64,000 nucleotides of DNA from Rhodosporidiobolus odoratus (taxonomy: Eukaryota; Basidiomycota; Microbotryomycetes; Sporidiobolales; Sporidiobolaceae). Below are positions 1 through 11,474 of the stretch, piece by piece. How positions within the stretch are numbered: the stretch's first letter is position 1; each line of letters begins with the position of its first letter. The notes beneath the pieces are model-generated. The model made no database searches. It worked only from the letters and a program-made list of their open reading frames with translations, and was not told where the DNA came from. The stretch lies in the NCBI GenBank assembly GCA_034387635.1, contig JAOANU010000004.1, positions 806,001-870,000 of the forward strand. Reading direction: 5' to 3'. The position numbers were made by a program, and so were the translations under genes.

Positions 1-311
1 TTCAGACCCGGCGTTGGGCAGGAAATCAAGAGTGTGCGTACCGAGGGAAGCGACCGAGTTTGGTGAGAGGGACGAGAAGACGACCTGGGACGGGTTGGCG
101 AGCTTGATCATCTGATTGTACTCGAGTGAGATCCAGTGAGGGAAGGTAGTGTCGGAGTTGTCCTCCTCCATGTGCTCTACAGTTGATGGTTGTTCGAGGT
201 AGTCGAGGTGAGTTGAGAGGATTTAGAGGGAGATGAGGACAACGAGGACAAGTCAGCGACGACGGCACAGGCGAAGGTGTGAGTTAGCTTACCGATAACA
301 TAGGTGGGCAT
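1..311 (-). CDS. SFM1: SFM1-like SPOUT protein arginine methyltransferase (5' part only)
   Basis: This is the first 51 or so codons of a gene that runs off the left edge. Exon 1 (311-293) reads MPTYVI. An intron with donor GTAAGC and acceptor CTGTAG (292-177) follows, and exon 2 (176-42) opens with EHMEED and continues to VFSSLSPNSVASL before a GTACGC donor at 41. The YVIEHMEE start, the WISLEY segment and the VFSSL strand match the N-terminus of yeast Sfm1, which methylates an arginine of ribosomal protein Rps3. The SPOUT knot and cofactor site would lie outside the window, so only the family can be called. It is divergent from the Cep57-like gene, with a shared upstream region of about 280 bp. 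Confidence 0.75.
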
Positions 312-589
312 TGTCTCGACTTTCAGTCTGTATCTAGTGCTCTGAGCGAGGTTGAACCGAATGTTTGGGTCAGAGAATCGAAGTTGGATTGTTTGATTCT
401 TGGTTGTTCGGCTTCTCTTGCTCAGACTGGTTACAACTCAGCTGCCAGGGCAGGAGAACACCGACAGAGACACCCACGGCTTTACCTTGCACTCGCTAAA
501 CTCGTTCATCTCGCCCACTCACCCTTGTTGATCCATCTTTCCCTCTTCTCTCAACTGTTCCTCTCGCTCTCGTCCCCTCTTAGCGGGAA
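312..589. promoter_or_regulatory. Shared divergent promoter region
   Basis: This is a 278-bp gap between two divergent start codons. The side facing the plus-strand gene is rich in pyrimidines (about 530-585), a common feature upstream of start codons in this window. No clear TATA box was seen. Confidence 0.4.
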
Positions 590-3500
590 ATGGCATCCAT
601 ACACACTTCAACTCCAAGGTCAGCAAACTCGTACCATTCGAGACCCACCCACCAACGAGGGCCCTCTGCTGTCACCGACACCCCCACTCCTTCTTCACAC
701 AACTCGATCCCTCCTTACTCGTCCATTCGCCCAATGGCCTCAAACTCGAACCTCAAGGATCTCGGAACAGCCGCACTCAAGCGACGCGCAACCCTGACCG
801 CTCAGGGTGGCTTACGAGCCGGCAGCCCAAACACCCTCAACCGCGACCGTCCATCGTCCAGGTTGAGCAAGTCGTCCCTCTTTGACTCGGAACTCGAAGG
901 CCTCGCAGAACCCATACAAAGGGACAACACCGAACTCGACCGCATCAACAAAGAAAACTCGATTCAGCGCATCATTGGCGACTTGCAAAACGATCGCGTC
1001 TCGCTTTCTTCCCGTTCCAGGTCGAGCGGTTCGTCCAGGGCCTCGCGGTCGTCGGCTGGCGAGCTCGAGCAGGAGCGCAGGAGAGAGTTCGTCGACGAGG
1101 AGCAAGATGGTTGCGACAGTGCGTCCAGCAGGAGCTCCCGAACCAGCAGCATGAGCAGTTTCCGCATCGGTATGGCCGGCGGCAAGAACGGTTACGACAC
1201 GGATCCTCTCGACCCCCTCGACCCGCCGACAGAGGACGATATCACCTACGTCACCTTGCCTCGCTCGCTCGACTCGCCCGCGGCTTCGCCATACAAAAGC
1301 GCAGCGGGTAGCCCCGCACCTCCCGCACCTCGAGCTGCAGGCGGTCTCTTCGGTGGCTCTCCTCGCCCCATCGCTGCCTCATCACCTTTGCGCCCTTCTC
1401 GCTACGCCGACGAGAACGTTGCACCCGCACCTTCCTCCGCCCCAGCTCCTGCACCTTTCCGCCGCTCTCCTTTTGCTGCTGCCGCCTCGCCCGCCTACCC
1501 TACCGTTCCAGCACGAGCCAACCCGCCTCCCACCTTTATCCGCTCACCCTACGTCGCACCGTCTCAGCTTCAGTCCCGTCCTTCGCCTCTCAACCCTCAG
1601 GTCAACTCGCCCATCCTAGGCAACTCCCCAACGACCACTCACACCGGCTCCGCATCACGCTCAGCGACTCGTCATCACGCCTCGCACTCTTTCTCTGCTG
1701 TCTCTGAGCGTCAGGCTCCCGCAGCCGAGGCAGACAGGACTACCTTTTCCTCTACTACCCTCGGCGGCGGGGTAGGCGGAGTGAGCTACCGCATTCCGAA
1801 CGCGACTGTCCTTACCGAGGCGCTTGGGAGTCCGGAGAGGAAGCGTCCTACGATTGATGCGAAGCTGTTCGCCGGTCAGGCTAAGCCAGTGGAGAAGGCT
1901 AGTCCAGCACGATCTGGCAGTACGGGCAAGTCTGCTGCGGGTGCGTTTCGTGCTCCTTCTTCATATGTACGGGTTACGCCTACTGACACCCCGACTCCGG
2001 CTACGCAGCCAACCTCGTCTCTCAAGGTATCGCCTCCCTGACCGGCAAACTCGCCGCTCTCGAACGCGAAAACGCGGCCTCGTCCGCCCGAGTCGCTGAA
2101 CTCGAAACTCAACTCGCCTCTGCCTCTTCTCGTCGCCAGACTCAGACTCGAGAGCAGACGGGCGAAGTCGTCGGTCTTCGAAGGGAAGTCGAGCGGCTCC
2201 TCGCTGAGGAGAGAGGACGGTATGCGGAACTTGAGAGGGTGGTTGCGTCGCTCAGGTCGCAGAATACTCACCTCGACGCAGTGCTCGAGCAGCAACATGC
2301 GGATCTTGATTCGTTGCGGCGGGAACGCGCAGCCGTGGCGGCGTCTGTCCCGGCACCCTCGGCGGAGGCGTTTCAAGCTGGCGATGAGTTGCGCCATGAA
2401 GTTCATGACTTGAAGCAGGGCCTTGAAATTCTTGGATATGAGGTTGATGGGGTTAGGACGGTGGTGGAGGAATTGCTGAGGGATAAGGAAGAGAGAGAGG
2501 CGGGGAGGATGTGGGAGATTGAGGAGGAGGAGAGAAGGAGGGTGTTCCAGCAGCAGCAGCAGGCTGAGCGGGCTGGAGATGGAGAGGATTTGGACGCGAC
2601 GCCGAGGGCGAAGAAGGTCGCGCCTGCGTCTGTAACTCAGCAGCAGAGGAGGGAGGAAGGGACGTTCGAGACTCCGGGCACGCCGGCCAGCAGCAGTGGA
2701 AGGAGCTTTGTCAGTGTGCGTCGCGTTTTATGCAGCTCTCTCATCCTTTTCTTCCGCTGACTCTGCTGTTTGGGTTCCGCAGGCCGCCGAGATTGAACGC
2801 CTCCGAGCCGAGCAAGAAGTCGAGACTTCCCGTCGCACTCCTAAAGCTCGCCGCAGCCATAAACAAGTCCACCTGCAGCGGTCGTCGACCCCGCTACCCC
2901 GTCCTTCCTCCGCCCCGATTCATCGCGCGACCTCAAAAGCCCGCCCCGCCGACGTTCGTTCCATTGCGTCCTACGACGAGTCCTACCGCCCCTCCACCGC
3001 GACATTCGATGGCGAAAGCGTTTCCTACTCTCAGGATAGCGCTACTTACGTCGAAGATCCGCATGATGCAGATGAAGAAGACGCGTCGAGCTACTTCTCT
3101 GAAGAGCCAGAGGTCTTGCCACCTCTTCCTGCTTCTCGGACTCACACCCGCCGCCACCACCACCACCACCATGGCCAGCACCGCGTCGGCGAGGACGAAC
3201 CTGACTTTGATCGCGCGGAGCAGATCTTTGCTGATGTCTCGAGGGTGACGGACCATTCCCCGAGGAGGAAAACTCGTCGCTTTACTACCGCCACCCACGC
3301 TGAGAAGAAGGGAGAGAAGGATCGTGTCGTCCTGGTCGAAGAACCGAGCGTCAACCTTTGCTCGAACTGTCATGGGAGGAAGAAGGGGTTGGAGAAGGTT
3401 GAGAGTAGGGAGAAGGAGAGGGAGAGGGAGAGAAGGGAGCAAGAGAGGGAAGAGAGGGCGAAGGATGAGGTTAGGAGGAAGGAGAAGGAGAAAGAGGAGC

Positions 3501-3919
3501 ACAGGCAGACGCTGGAAGGCGTCTTGGAGAGGTTGGAGGCTGACTTCAAAGGGCAAAAGAAGTACGTTTTCGATTCGTCCTTCTCGCATACCTTCCGAAA
3601 TGAAGTCGTTACTCACCTGTCCATTCACAACGCAGGATCTACCTCGAACTCACGGCCGAGTACCAATCTATGTCTTCTCGCCACGAGTCTTCCAAGCGCA
3701 AAGCGCTCGCGAGCCATCTCAAGAAGAGCATCGACGTGCTGGAGGAAAAGGCCAAGGACGTCAAGCAGTATGCTGACGCTCTCGAGTGCGTCCTTGGCCG
3801 TCGAGTATCGCTGTGTCCGTCAGCTGATGCCTCCTTTGTTCTGCAGAAACCTCTACGCCTCCGCGACTTCTTCGCACACTTGCCCAACCACCTCTCGGAA
3901 ACGTCACGCCGTCGTCTAA
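590..3919 (+). CDS. Coiled-coil spindle-pole/centrosome protein with Cep57-type C-terminus
   Basis: Five exons (590-1940, 2009-2715, 2783-3561, 3636-3785, 3847-3919) give about 1019 aa. All introns are 61-74 nt with GTGCGT or GTACGT donors, and the frame closes exactly. Residues 1-450 are Ser/Pro/Ala-rich and probably disordered. A leucine-zipper-like coiled coil (GIASLTGKLAALERE onward) fills exon 2. Exon 3 carries a six-His run, a SNCHGRKK motif and a long Glu/Arg/Lys helix. The end (IYLELTAEYQ, then SIDVLEEKAKDVKQYADALE) resembles the Cep57 microtubule-binding domain found in fungal Ppc89-like spindle-pole proteins. A role at microtubule-organising centres is inferred from that C-terminal match. 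The last intron is the least certain, because reading through it is also open. Confidence 0.65.
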
Positions 3920-4341
3920 ATTCCCCCCTCCAACCCTCCCTACCCTGATTATCAGATACCCCAAGATACCTTCTCCCCAATTCGTCTTTCTTTCTTCCCT
4001 ATCTCGTGCATGACCATATTCTCTTTGTCCTTCGACTTTCTCTCGTTGCGCTTACTAGCTGCACCCAACTTTCTGTTTCTCTTGCCCATATCGCTCAGCA
4101 TTGGATTGACATGGAATACCCAGCTTCCCTTAGCCCCAATCCGAGCGAGAGACTGCCGGGCTCTTGATGCTTTTTCGCCGTACGACGAACAGTGACCGTG
4201 AAAGCTGGAGACTTCAATGGCTACATTACGGCGATCAGTTCTAACAGAAGACATGGAGGGACAGATGAGCAGGATGACAATTACGAGTCGCTACATGATG
4301 TCAAAATGCAAATGAGGAGAAGGGAACCGCAGTCGAGTATG
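3920..4341. other. Convergent intergenic region with poly-G run
   Basis: These are the 3' flanks of two convergent genes. The stretch includes the predicted last intron of the minus-strand gene side and borders a run of about 12 G (4421-4432). No gene of its own was recognised. Confidence 0.4.
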
Positions 4342-7300
4342 CTACATCTAGAGCTGAAGAGTGGAGAAGCGGGAGCAAGCAGAACGGTGGGAACAAAGCA
4401 CGACGAGCGGAACGGCGGAAAGGGGGGGGGGGGAGCAAGAAAGTCAGTAACGGCTTGCAAAAGGGAGTGTGAAGAAGAACACAAGAAAGTGAACGTACCC
4501 TATCCGGCCTATACTCCTCCGTCATATCTACCTCCTCATCGCTCTCTTCCCCCATGAGACTAACCGCATCATCACTCTCCTCCCCATCATCCGCCCAATC
4601 CCTCAACATCCCATCCGGCTGAACCTCTCCCATCAAAGCCTGAACAAGGAAATAACTCCTTCCCCTTGCGGCCCGTTCTTCTCGACTCAGCATCCCTCCT
4701 GGGGTACGAGCTCGAGGGATAGGTTTGTCCGATTCGCTTTGACGTCGGAGGGGGAGGGAGACGGATTCTTCGGGTGGGGCTGAGGCGGGTCGGACAGAGT
4801 CAAAGTCGACGGTGGAGAGGAGCGTGGTAGGCTTGACGAGAAACTCGGCGGTGGGAGTCGGGACATCGGACTGTGCGTTCTCCTCTCCATCCTCCGAAGC
4901 CTCTGCTGCCGCCGGTATTGAAACTCCGTGAGTCGGCGAAGGGAAGGGGTAAGACGCGTCGCCGAATTCCCGCCTGATGGGACTTGGAATACCCGGAACA
5001 GGCGGCGCCTCGTCCGTACCCGGCAAGTCTAGGTGGAAGTGCCTCGGCGACCTCTCCCCTCGAGGGGAAGTACCTGCAGCCGCACCACTCGAACTGCTAG
5101 AATGGACGCTGACACCGCCATCGCTGTCGGCGAAGCTGACGCGACGGTTATCGTTCGCCAGGGAAGAGAGGGAGCCTTTGCGTAGGACGATAGACTGGGG
5201 ACGGGAAGCGGGGGAAGAGATGAGGGAGGCTTTGCGGACTTGAGAGGTGACGATGGAGGCTTTGCGTATGGTGACAACGGGGGCGTCTGGGTCGACCTCT
5301 GTTTCCTTTGCCTCTTCGGCAGAGATCTGCTCGCCGAGAGGATGGGTGAAGGTGCTCGAAACGGCGGGAGTCGGAGGAGTTGTGGCCTCGGAAGACGAAC
5401 GGCGGTTGGAGAGTGACGAAGGAGGGCGGGAAGAAACCGTCTCGCCTTCTGAGGAGGAAGAGCCGGAAGAACTGGAAAGGGAGCGGGAAAGAGGCGGTAC
5501 AGCATCGTGCGCCTGGGCCGGACCACGGGACCTCGAGCTCGACCTAGGCGACTCTGGCACGTCCAGCGCAGCGGAAAGGGCAGATGCGTGCGGCGCGCGG
5601 AAGGGCTGAGGGGTAGAGAAGGTTGAAGCGAAGTGGGGAGTAGGGGTGGCGTTGAGCTGGTTAGGAGTGCGAGGACCGCTGGCCGTGAGAGCGGGAGAAG
5701 GTACGGTAGCATCGCCGTTGACGCGGCCTGGGACAGCGAGAGGCGCAGGCGTAGGCGGAATGTCAAAAGGAAGGAGGTGCGGGGTGTCGTAAGACTCGGC
5801 AGTAAGGTAAGGAATATCATAGTTGACCGGAGTCGCTTCGGCTGCCAGCATCTCCTGCTCGTAATCAGCTTCCTCGCCTTGCGCATAAAGCTCCTGCTCG
5901 AAAGCTGCGATGTGTCGCTCGATATTGTCGGCCGTTTCGTCCGGCAAAGGCGGTTCCTCCTCACCCTGATATCCGTACTCGTCCTCATCCTCCTCGTTCG
6001 GGTCGTTCTCTCCGTTAGCGTAGAAAGACGAGCGACCGCCGCGGTGCCCTCGCAGATTTCGCGAGCGAGCATCGAACGAAGAGATAGAGTAAATCGAAGG
6101 GGAGATTTGACGCTGAGGCGGAGAGTCGTGCGCGGGAGAAGGGGGAGGGAAGGAAGAGTATGCCTGAGGTGGGGTGCTCGTCGCCCAAGCTACGGAGCTC
6201 TTGCGACGGTTCGACAGCTGCTGCGGCTCAGGCCAACCGGGAGTCTGGGTAGCCATGTTGATCGTTGGGCGCAGAACGTACATGTCCTTCGAGGGCGCTA
6301 CCGGAGGCGGCTGAGGAGCGGCTTGCACGGGTTGGTGGGCCCCGAGGGGAGAAGGACGAGGAGCAGCAGCGGGGGCGGTGACAGGACGAAGAGGCTGGTT
6401 CGGCGCCGGGGTGAAGGTAGACTTGCCGGTCCGAGCAAGGGCGAGGTCGAAGCCTTGCGGTGCGGCAGCGAGAGTAAACGCTTTGGTCGCATCCTTGCGG
6501 TTGGCGCCGCGTGCAGAGATCTGAGCCGCAGTCGGAGGTGCTGCCGAAATACTCGCTCGAGCGGTACGCAGTTTGGCGATTCGATCGCGGCTGGCGAAAG
6601 AGAGTCCGCCCACCTCGTCGAGCAAGACCTTTGCCACCTGCGCGTCCGGCGGCGTAGTCGCGCGATCCTTGCCGCTGACTTCATCGACTACCTGCGCTGC
6701 ACCCGCCGAAGCTTCAAGGGTCGAGGTCGAACTGTTGGCCGACGAGTCGCCGAAAAGTGGAGGACCGCGGCGCATCATCGAGAGGCGCTTGCTTGCCGCC
6801 GAGACTTCGCCCCCTTGCGCCATGAGCGAGAGCCGCCGGTTGAAGTAGGTGTCTTGCGGTGGCTCGCTAGCTGAGACCGCTCGAGCAAGGACGGGAGGCG
6901 GGCCCTGGTGTTGCTCCAGGCGAGGCGACGGCGTGCGCTGGTAATGCAAGTTCGGCTGGGTGTGATGGTGGTGAAGCTGGGGAGGCGGGCTCTGCTGAGC
7001 GGAATGAGGGGGGTCGTGCGAGCGGATTTGCGGCTGAGACTGCGCGTGAGGCGGAGATGATCTCGCAGGAGGCGGCGAGACTTGAAGAGAGGGAGGCGAG
7101 GCGGCCGGGGGCGAGCGTTCGATGCCGATACCGAGCCCGTCGATGTTGTCCATAGCGAAGACCGGGCCGAACGAGTTCTTCGGCAGCAACTCGTTCATCT
7201 GGCCAGCGAAGTTACCGCCAAGAAGCGCCGTAACGCGAGGATCCGTCGGACCTTCGAGAGAGCCCCCGCGTGGAATGGGAGGAAGCGGTGGAGAACTGCC

Positions 7301-7769
7301 GACGGCGCCAACATGGGAACGACGAGAGACTGCGCCTTCGCTCTGCGCGGTTACCGGTTTATTCGGACGGCTGCTCTTCCCGTTCGACGCAGGACGAGAC
7401 GGGTCGTAGGCTGGCGTAGCAGCAGAAGGGCGGGAAAAGGCCGACGGAGAGCCGGCAGAGTAGGCGGGGGGGTGCTGAGGTGGAGAAGGATAGGCTTCCA
7501 GCGGCGAGCGGTTCTTGTCTTTTCCTCCGAACGGCTTTCGGAAGGCCATAGACATCTGTAAGGAAACGTTCTACGTCAGCTCGTACTGCTCTGACACGCC
7601 CGAGGAAGCAGGAAAAGCGACGCACCCGGTTCTTCAACTTGTCCTTGTCACCCGCCTTCTTTAGCTTCCTGGGCCCCGGCTGCAGAGGTGGGGATTGCAT
7701 GACATCCGAGTCGCTGTTGTAGGCTTGTTCAGGGTGAGGAGAGAGAGGTCGAAGTCGACGGGCCAACAT
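4342..7769 (-). CDS. Large disordered protein of unknown function
   Basis: Exon 1 (7769-7626) starts MLARRLRPLSPHPEQ and ends KDKLKNR at a GTGCGT donor. Exon 2 (7555-4499) starts MSMAFRKPFGGKDK after a CCTTACAG acceptor. A GTACGT donor follows codon DR. The likeliest terminal exon is tiny (4347-4342, ATG TAG after CTCTAG), giving about 1068 aa, but the 3' end is uncertain because read-through stays open to 4301. The protein is rich in Pro, Ser, Gln and His. A repeated short pattern, VTIRKASIVTSQVRKASLIS, looks like basic phospho-motifs (RKAS/RKGS). A conserved-looking segment near the C-terminus (EERAARGRSYFLVQALMGEV) is followed by an acidic tail. No catalytic domain was recognised. An in-frame upstream start exists at 7922. 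Confidence 0.6.
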
Positions 7770-8352
7770 TATTGAGGATTTTGCAGGGTGAAGCAGGAAC
7801 GAGGCGGCTGGTGTTGGAAGAAAGGCGACGGAGAAGAGGGCGAGGCAACAGCGGGCATGATGGTCGCTGAGAGTGTGTGTGTAATGACCACGCGTGCTAA
7901 TCTGGGCCAATTGGGTTAACAAGGTCGAGGCACATCGAGAGAGGAAGGCGACGGATCAGGAAGGAGAGACGACAACGGAATAGAATGTGAACGCACTCGA
8001 CCGGTTGTCTGCCGAAAGCATTGCCTTGTCCGACCTCCGAACGGCTACACGCTCAGAGTGAACACAGGGAGGCGGGTCGACCGGAGAACTTGCAAGGGAA
8101 CACGACGACAACATGCATATCAGTGAGCACGCCTCGCGCGGACTGAACGAGTGTGTGGGCGCACCGTATCCTCCAGTAGGTCATCAGCGACCGCTTGCCC
8201 CGGCGAGGGAAGAGCGTCGACAAGAATACCATGCCAAACGACTTTTGTCTTTCTCGTGAGGAGCGGAAAATGTGCGTGTTTGCAGCGCTATGCTTACGAC
8301 GCCTGTACACAAGATAAGCCTTAGTCTCCCTCTCGCGCCTTCCACTCCTTGC
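7770..8352. other. Intergenic region upstream of the disordered-protein gene
   Basis: About 580 bp lie between the start of the minus-strand disordered-protein gene and the end of the next minus-strand gene. They should hold the promoter and 5' leader of the former. No coding exon was recognised. Confidence 0.35.
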
Positions 8353-10577
8353 TCAGACAGCCCTTCCAATCCTCATCTCCCCCTCGACCATCTCAATCTC
8401 GACCACTTCGTTCTTCTGCGTCAGTAAACCGCTCGTACTCTTCTGCACCTCGCACGACCAGGCATGGATGTCGATCTACGCAGCACGGACGTCAGTCAGC
8501 TTAGACGCACAAGGCGAGAGGAACACGAAGACTCAGAACGGACCGAAGAAGAAAATCCAAGAATCTCAGGATGGAGTAAGGGCGCCAACGTAGCTCCACC
8601 CGTCGTCGCATACCCCGTCTGACCAGCCGCTGCTGCTCTCCTCGATACGTGCGACGTAAAGGGGTGAGAAAGCCGGTGCCCACTGCTGCTCGTGGCTTTG
8701 CTCAGTCCTGCCGCGATTTCCAAGTCTGCCTGAGCTTGTGCGACGGAGGGAGTCTTCGATTCGAGATTGAGCTCCGAGCCGCTCCGATAGACATCTTGTC
8801 CGTCCTGAGCGGTGAGAGCTGGGAGCGGGAGGCGGAGGATGTTGTTGATAGGAAGGGTCGGGCTGCGAGGTGCGCCAGCAGGGCAAAAGGCGGACAGACG
8901 CGTGCCGGCTGGAGGGGGCTGGTCGAAGTACGGGCCAGCAGAGGAAGAGGTGGACGTGTAGCTGGACGTATTCGAATTGAAGGCGAGGTGATCGAAGCGA
9001 CCTCGAACCGGGAGGAAGATGACGAGGGTGAGTATTGAGCCGCAGAGTAAGCCGGGGTACTACAGACGTCGCAAGGTCAGCAGGGGTCAACTGTCGAGTT
9101 TGAGAATCTGACGTACGCTGACGAAGATGAAGACGTCGACGAGCCACGGGATCATGTTGAGCTTGTTACTGCCGAATAAGCTATCCACGGCAAGGATGAA
9201 CAGCGGTACGCCAAACAACCATCGTGCTACGACGCGAAGGCGGTTCAGCATGTCAAAGGTCGCAAACTGCGCACGGACGAGGTTGGTGACGGGAAATCGG
9301 AAACTTTCGAAACGGAGAGCAGACCCACCCGTCTGAGCAAGTCCGGCGTCGCTCCCTTTTCCTCCAGTTGTCGCAGAAACTGACCGCAGACAGGTATGAG
9401 CTTTGTTGAGCGTGCCGAGGAACAAGATAAGGGCAGACTGACCTGCGGAAACCTAGGGATGATCCAGAACGAGAACGTTGCATTCTGCAGGATGATCACG
9501 GTCGACATGGCGAAAGTGATGACGCCTTCCGTCATGTATACTTGGCTGTTGGCGACGTTGGTCGAGGTGTAGTAATAGGCGAAGTAGACCTGCAAGCTGG
9601 TGAAGAGAACGGGAAAGGCGACCGCGCTGACTATGCTCGCCTTGAAGCCGTACGAGCGGAACCATCCGGGCGACGTGGGCTTGAGGTGGAGGAGGAAGAG
9701 CCAGTAGAAGACCTGCGGGACAACTGTCGATAGTCTATTGCGAATCACGAAGATGCCAGAGTACCTCTTCCTGATGGCAGACTCTGCTGGTTCAAAACCC
9801 GTCAGCACTCGATAGTCGGGAATCCAGGCAGTTCGAGGCGACGTGCACCTCCATCATCCAGGTGTATGCGATCATCCATCTGCGCAAAAGCACCACAGAG
9901 GGGCGAGTTAGAGATCGTCGTGAAGACCCGCGAAAAGAAGAGAGCTCAACAGCCCTGTACCTCTAACGGGTGCGACTCACTCGATGGGTCGTATCATGTT
10001 CTTGTGCTTCTCCGGCCAGAAGTAATAAGGCACGGGGAACCCTTTATATTCGGCGCTGACCCCGGTGAGGTTCATCGGGAAGAAGCCGACTTTGTATTTG
10101 ATGTAGGCGAGCCAGAAGCACTGAGCGATGTGGGCGGGAAAAGATGTGGTGTAGCCTATCTGTGAGCGAGGTAGAAGCACAGTGAGCAGAGGGGGCCGGT
10201 AGAAAAGCGAGGGTCAGGACGAACGAGCATGACTCGCAGGAAGAGCTTGTTTGACCAACCGCGTCGCTAAAAGGCCAGGCAGGCGAACTTGTCGTAGCGC
10301 TGCTCAAGGTCTGCGGTCAGTGACGCTCGATAGTCCAGGAGAGTGGAAAGTCAGTAAGACCGCGCGGGAAGAGGAAAGGCGGAGGGTGAAAGGGGGAGAA
10401 GGCGGACCCATATCCAGAGCATAGCGAAACCGAGTGCATAGCAGTCACAAATGCCTTGTACGAGAGAGACCTGACAGGTCCAAGGGAAGGCAGTGGTGCG
10501 TTAGGGTGTTGGGTACTATAGGGCAAAGGTGAGGGGAAGTAACGGAAGTGAAAGCGCACCTGTGGCGACCAGTGCAT
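8353..10577 (-). CDS. Multi-pass membrane protein of unknown family
   Basis: Ten exons on the minus strand (10577-10560, 10470-10408, 10310-10260, 10159-9981, 9879-9849, 9781-9443, 9379-9329, 9266-9117, 9059-8544, 8475-8353) close in frame as about 506 aa. Hydrophobic helices are evident: YALGFAMLWIW, AQCFWLAYIKYKVGFF, VFYWLFLLHL, IVSAVAFPVLFTSLQVYF, VITFAMSTVIILQ, WLFGVPLFILAVDSLF and LLCGSILTLVIFLP. That suggests about seven spans with a Ser/Thr-rich cytosolic tail ending VVEIEMVEGEMRIGRAV. A short RRFATFDMLNRLRVVAR stretch between helices looks conserved. I could not name the family. The 17-residue exon 10310-10260 and the start are the weakest parts; an upstream membrane-like segment starts at 11078 but could not be joined. 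Confidence 0.6.
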
Positions 10578-11474
10578 CTTTCCACTTCGTCAGCAGGTAT
10601 TGGAGACGAATGGGAGCAGAAGGAATCCAAGTCCAAGCCGCAGATCCGGTTCTCTTGCTCGAGCGGAGGGGAAGTTAGGCCTGCAAGGAAAACCTAAAAG
10701 GGGGGCCAGAGTAACGGGGACTCCAGCCGGCATCAGCGCTAGCGAGCTTCTTCTCGGCTGTGGGTCTTGGATGCGATGCAGCATCAGGGAGATCAAGCGT
10801 GGGAACGGAAACAGGAGGGCAACCTTGTCCGGTGAGGAGGGAAAGGCGGTGAGGCGGCAAGCGATCACGAGCACGCGGCGAGCAAGCGGGCGAGACTGAG
10901 AGGACGGCCGACGCGTATCGGGACGCAGACGGTAGCCTTTGGCCATCGGCATATGCTGTTCCCGCTGTTAACGAGGGAGAAGCGCGATGTTGAGAGATGG
11001 AAAGAGAAGCAAGCTAGACAAAAAGTATAGGCGAGAGGGCGTGAACGGGATTGGTACGAGTTGGATCTCGCTGTACATGTCAAGCGGCGGTCAAGGTCGC
11101 TGCTGCACTTGCTGTACTGGCGTCTAGCGGTGTTGCAGAGTTGCGATTCTGGCAGCTGCAGGAGAAGTGGAAGCGATGAATTCATATGGCTCGCTCCGCC
11201 TCGACTGCTACCCTTCTAGACTGGGATCACAGGCAGTGTAGCAGTAGCTACAACCAGTACATATCATCCGAACCCCAACTTCGATATCAGTCCAGCCAGT
11301 CGACCCCTCACTCTCACTCGTCTCCCCACTCGCTGCCAGCACCCACACGAGTCAGCGACAAGGGCACTAGGGACGAGCACATCACAGCAGCTACGACTTG
11401 GGGGTATACCTGACGCCTGTCCCGGTTTCACCTTGACCGCTTGAGCCTCCTCGTCGCGTTGATCCGCCTGCCTC
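10578..11474. promoter_or_regulatory. Divergent promoter region between membrane-protein gene and RasGAP gene
   Basis: About 900 bp separate two divergent genes. On the minus strand, a short open stretch from 11078 (MYSEIQLVPIPFTPSRLYFL) is hydrophobic and could be an unjoined 5' exon. A second open piece near 10640-10580 (WTWIPSAPIRLQYLLTKWKDALVAT) could also be coding if a weak CAAG acceptor is used. Otherwise no gene was seen. Confidence 0.35.

Noticed and set aside
3149..3172. Short CAC-repeat coding six histidines
   Set aside because: It is a coding simple repeat within the Cep57-like gene; it is not a metal-binding domain on present evidence.
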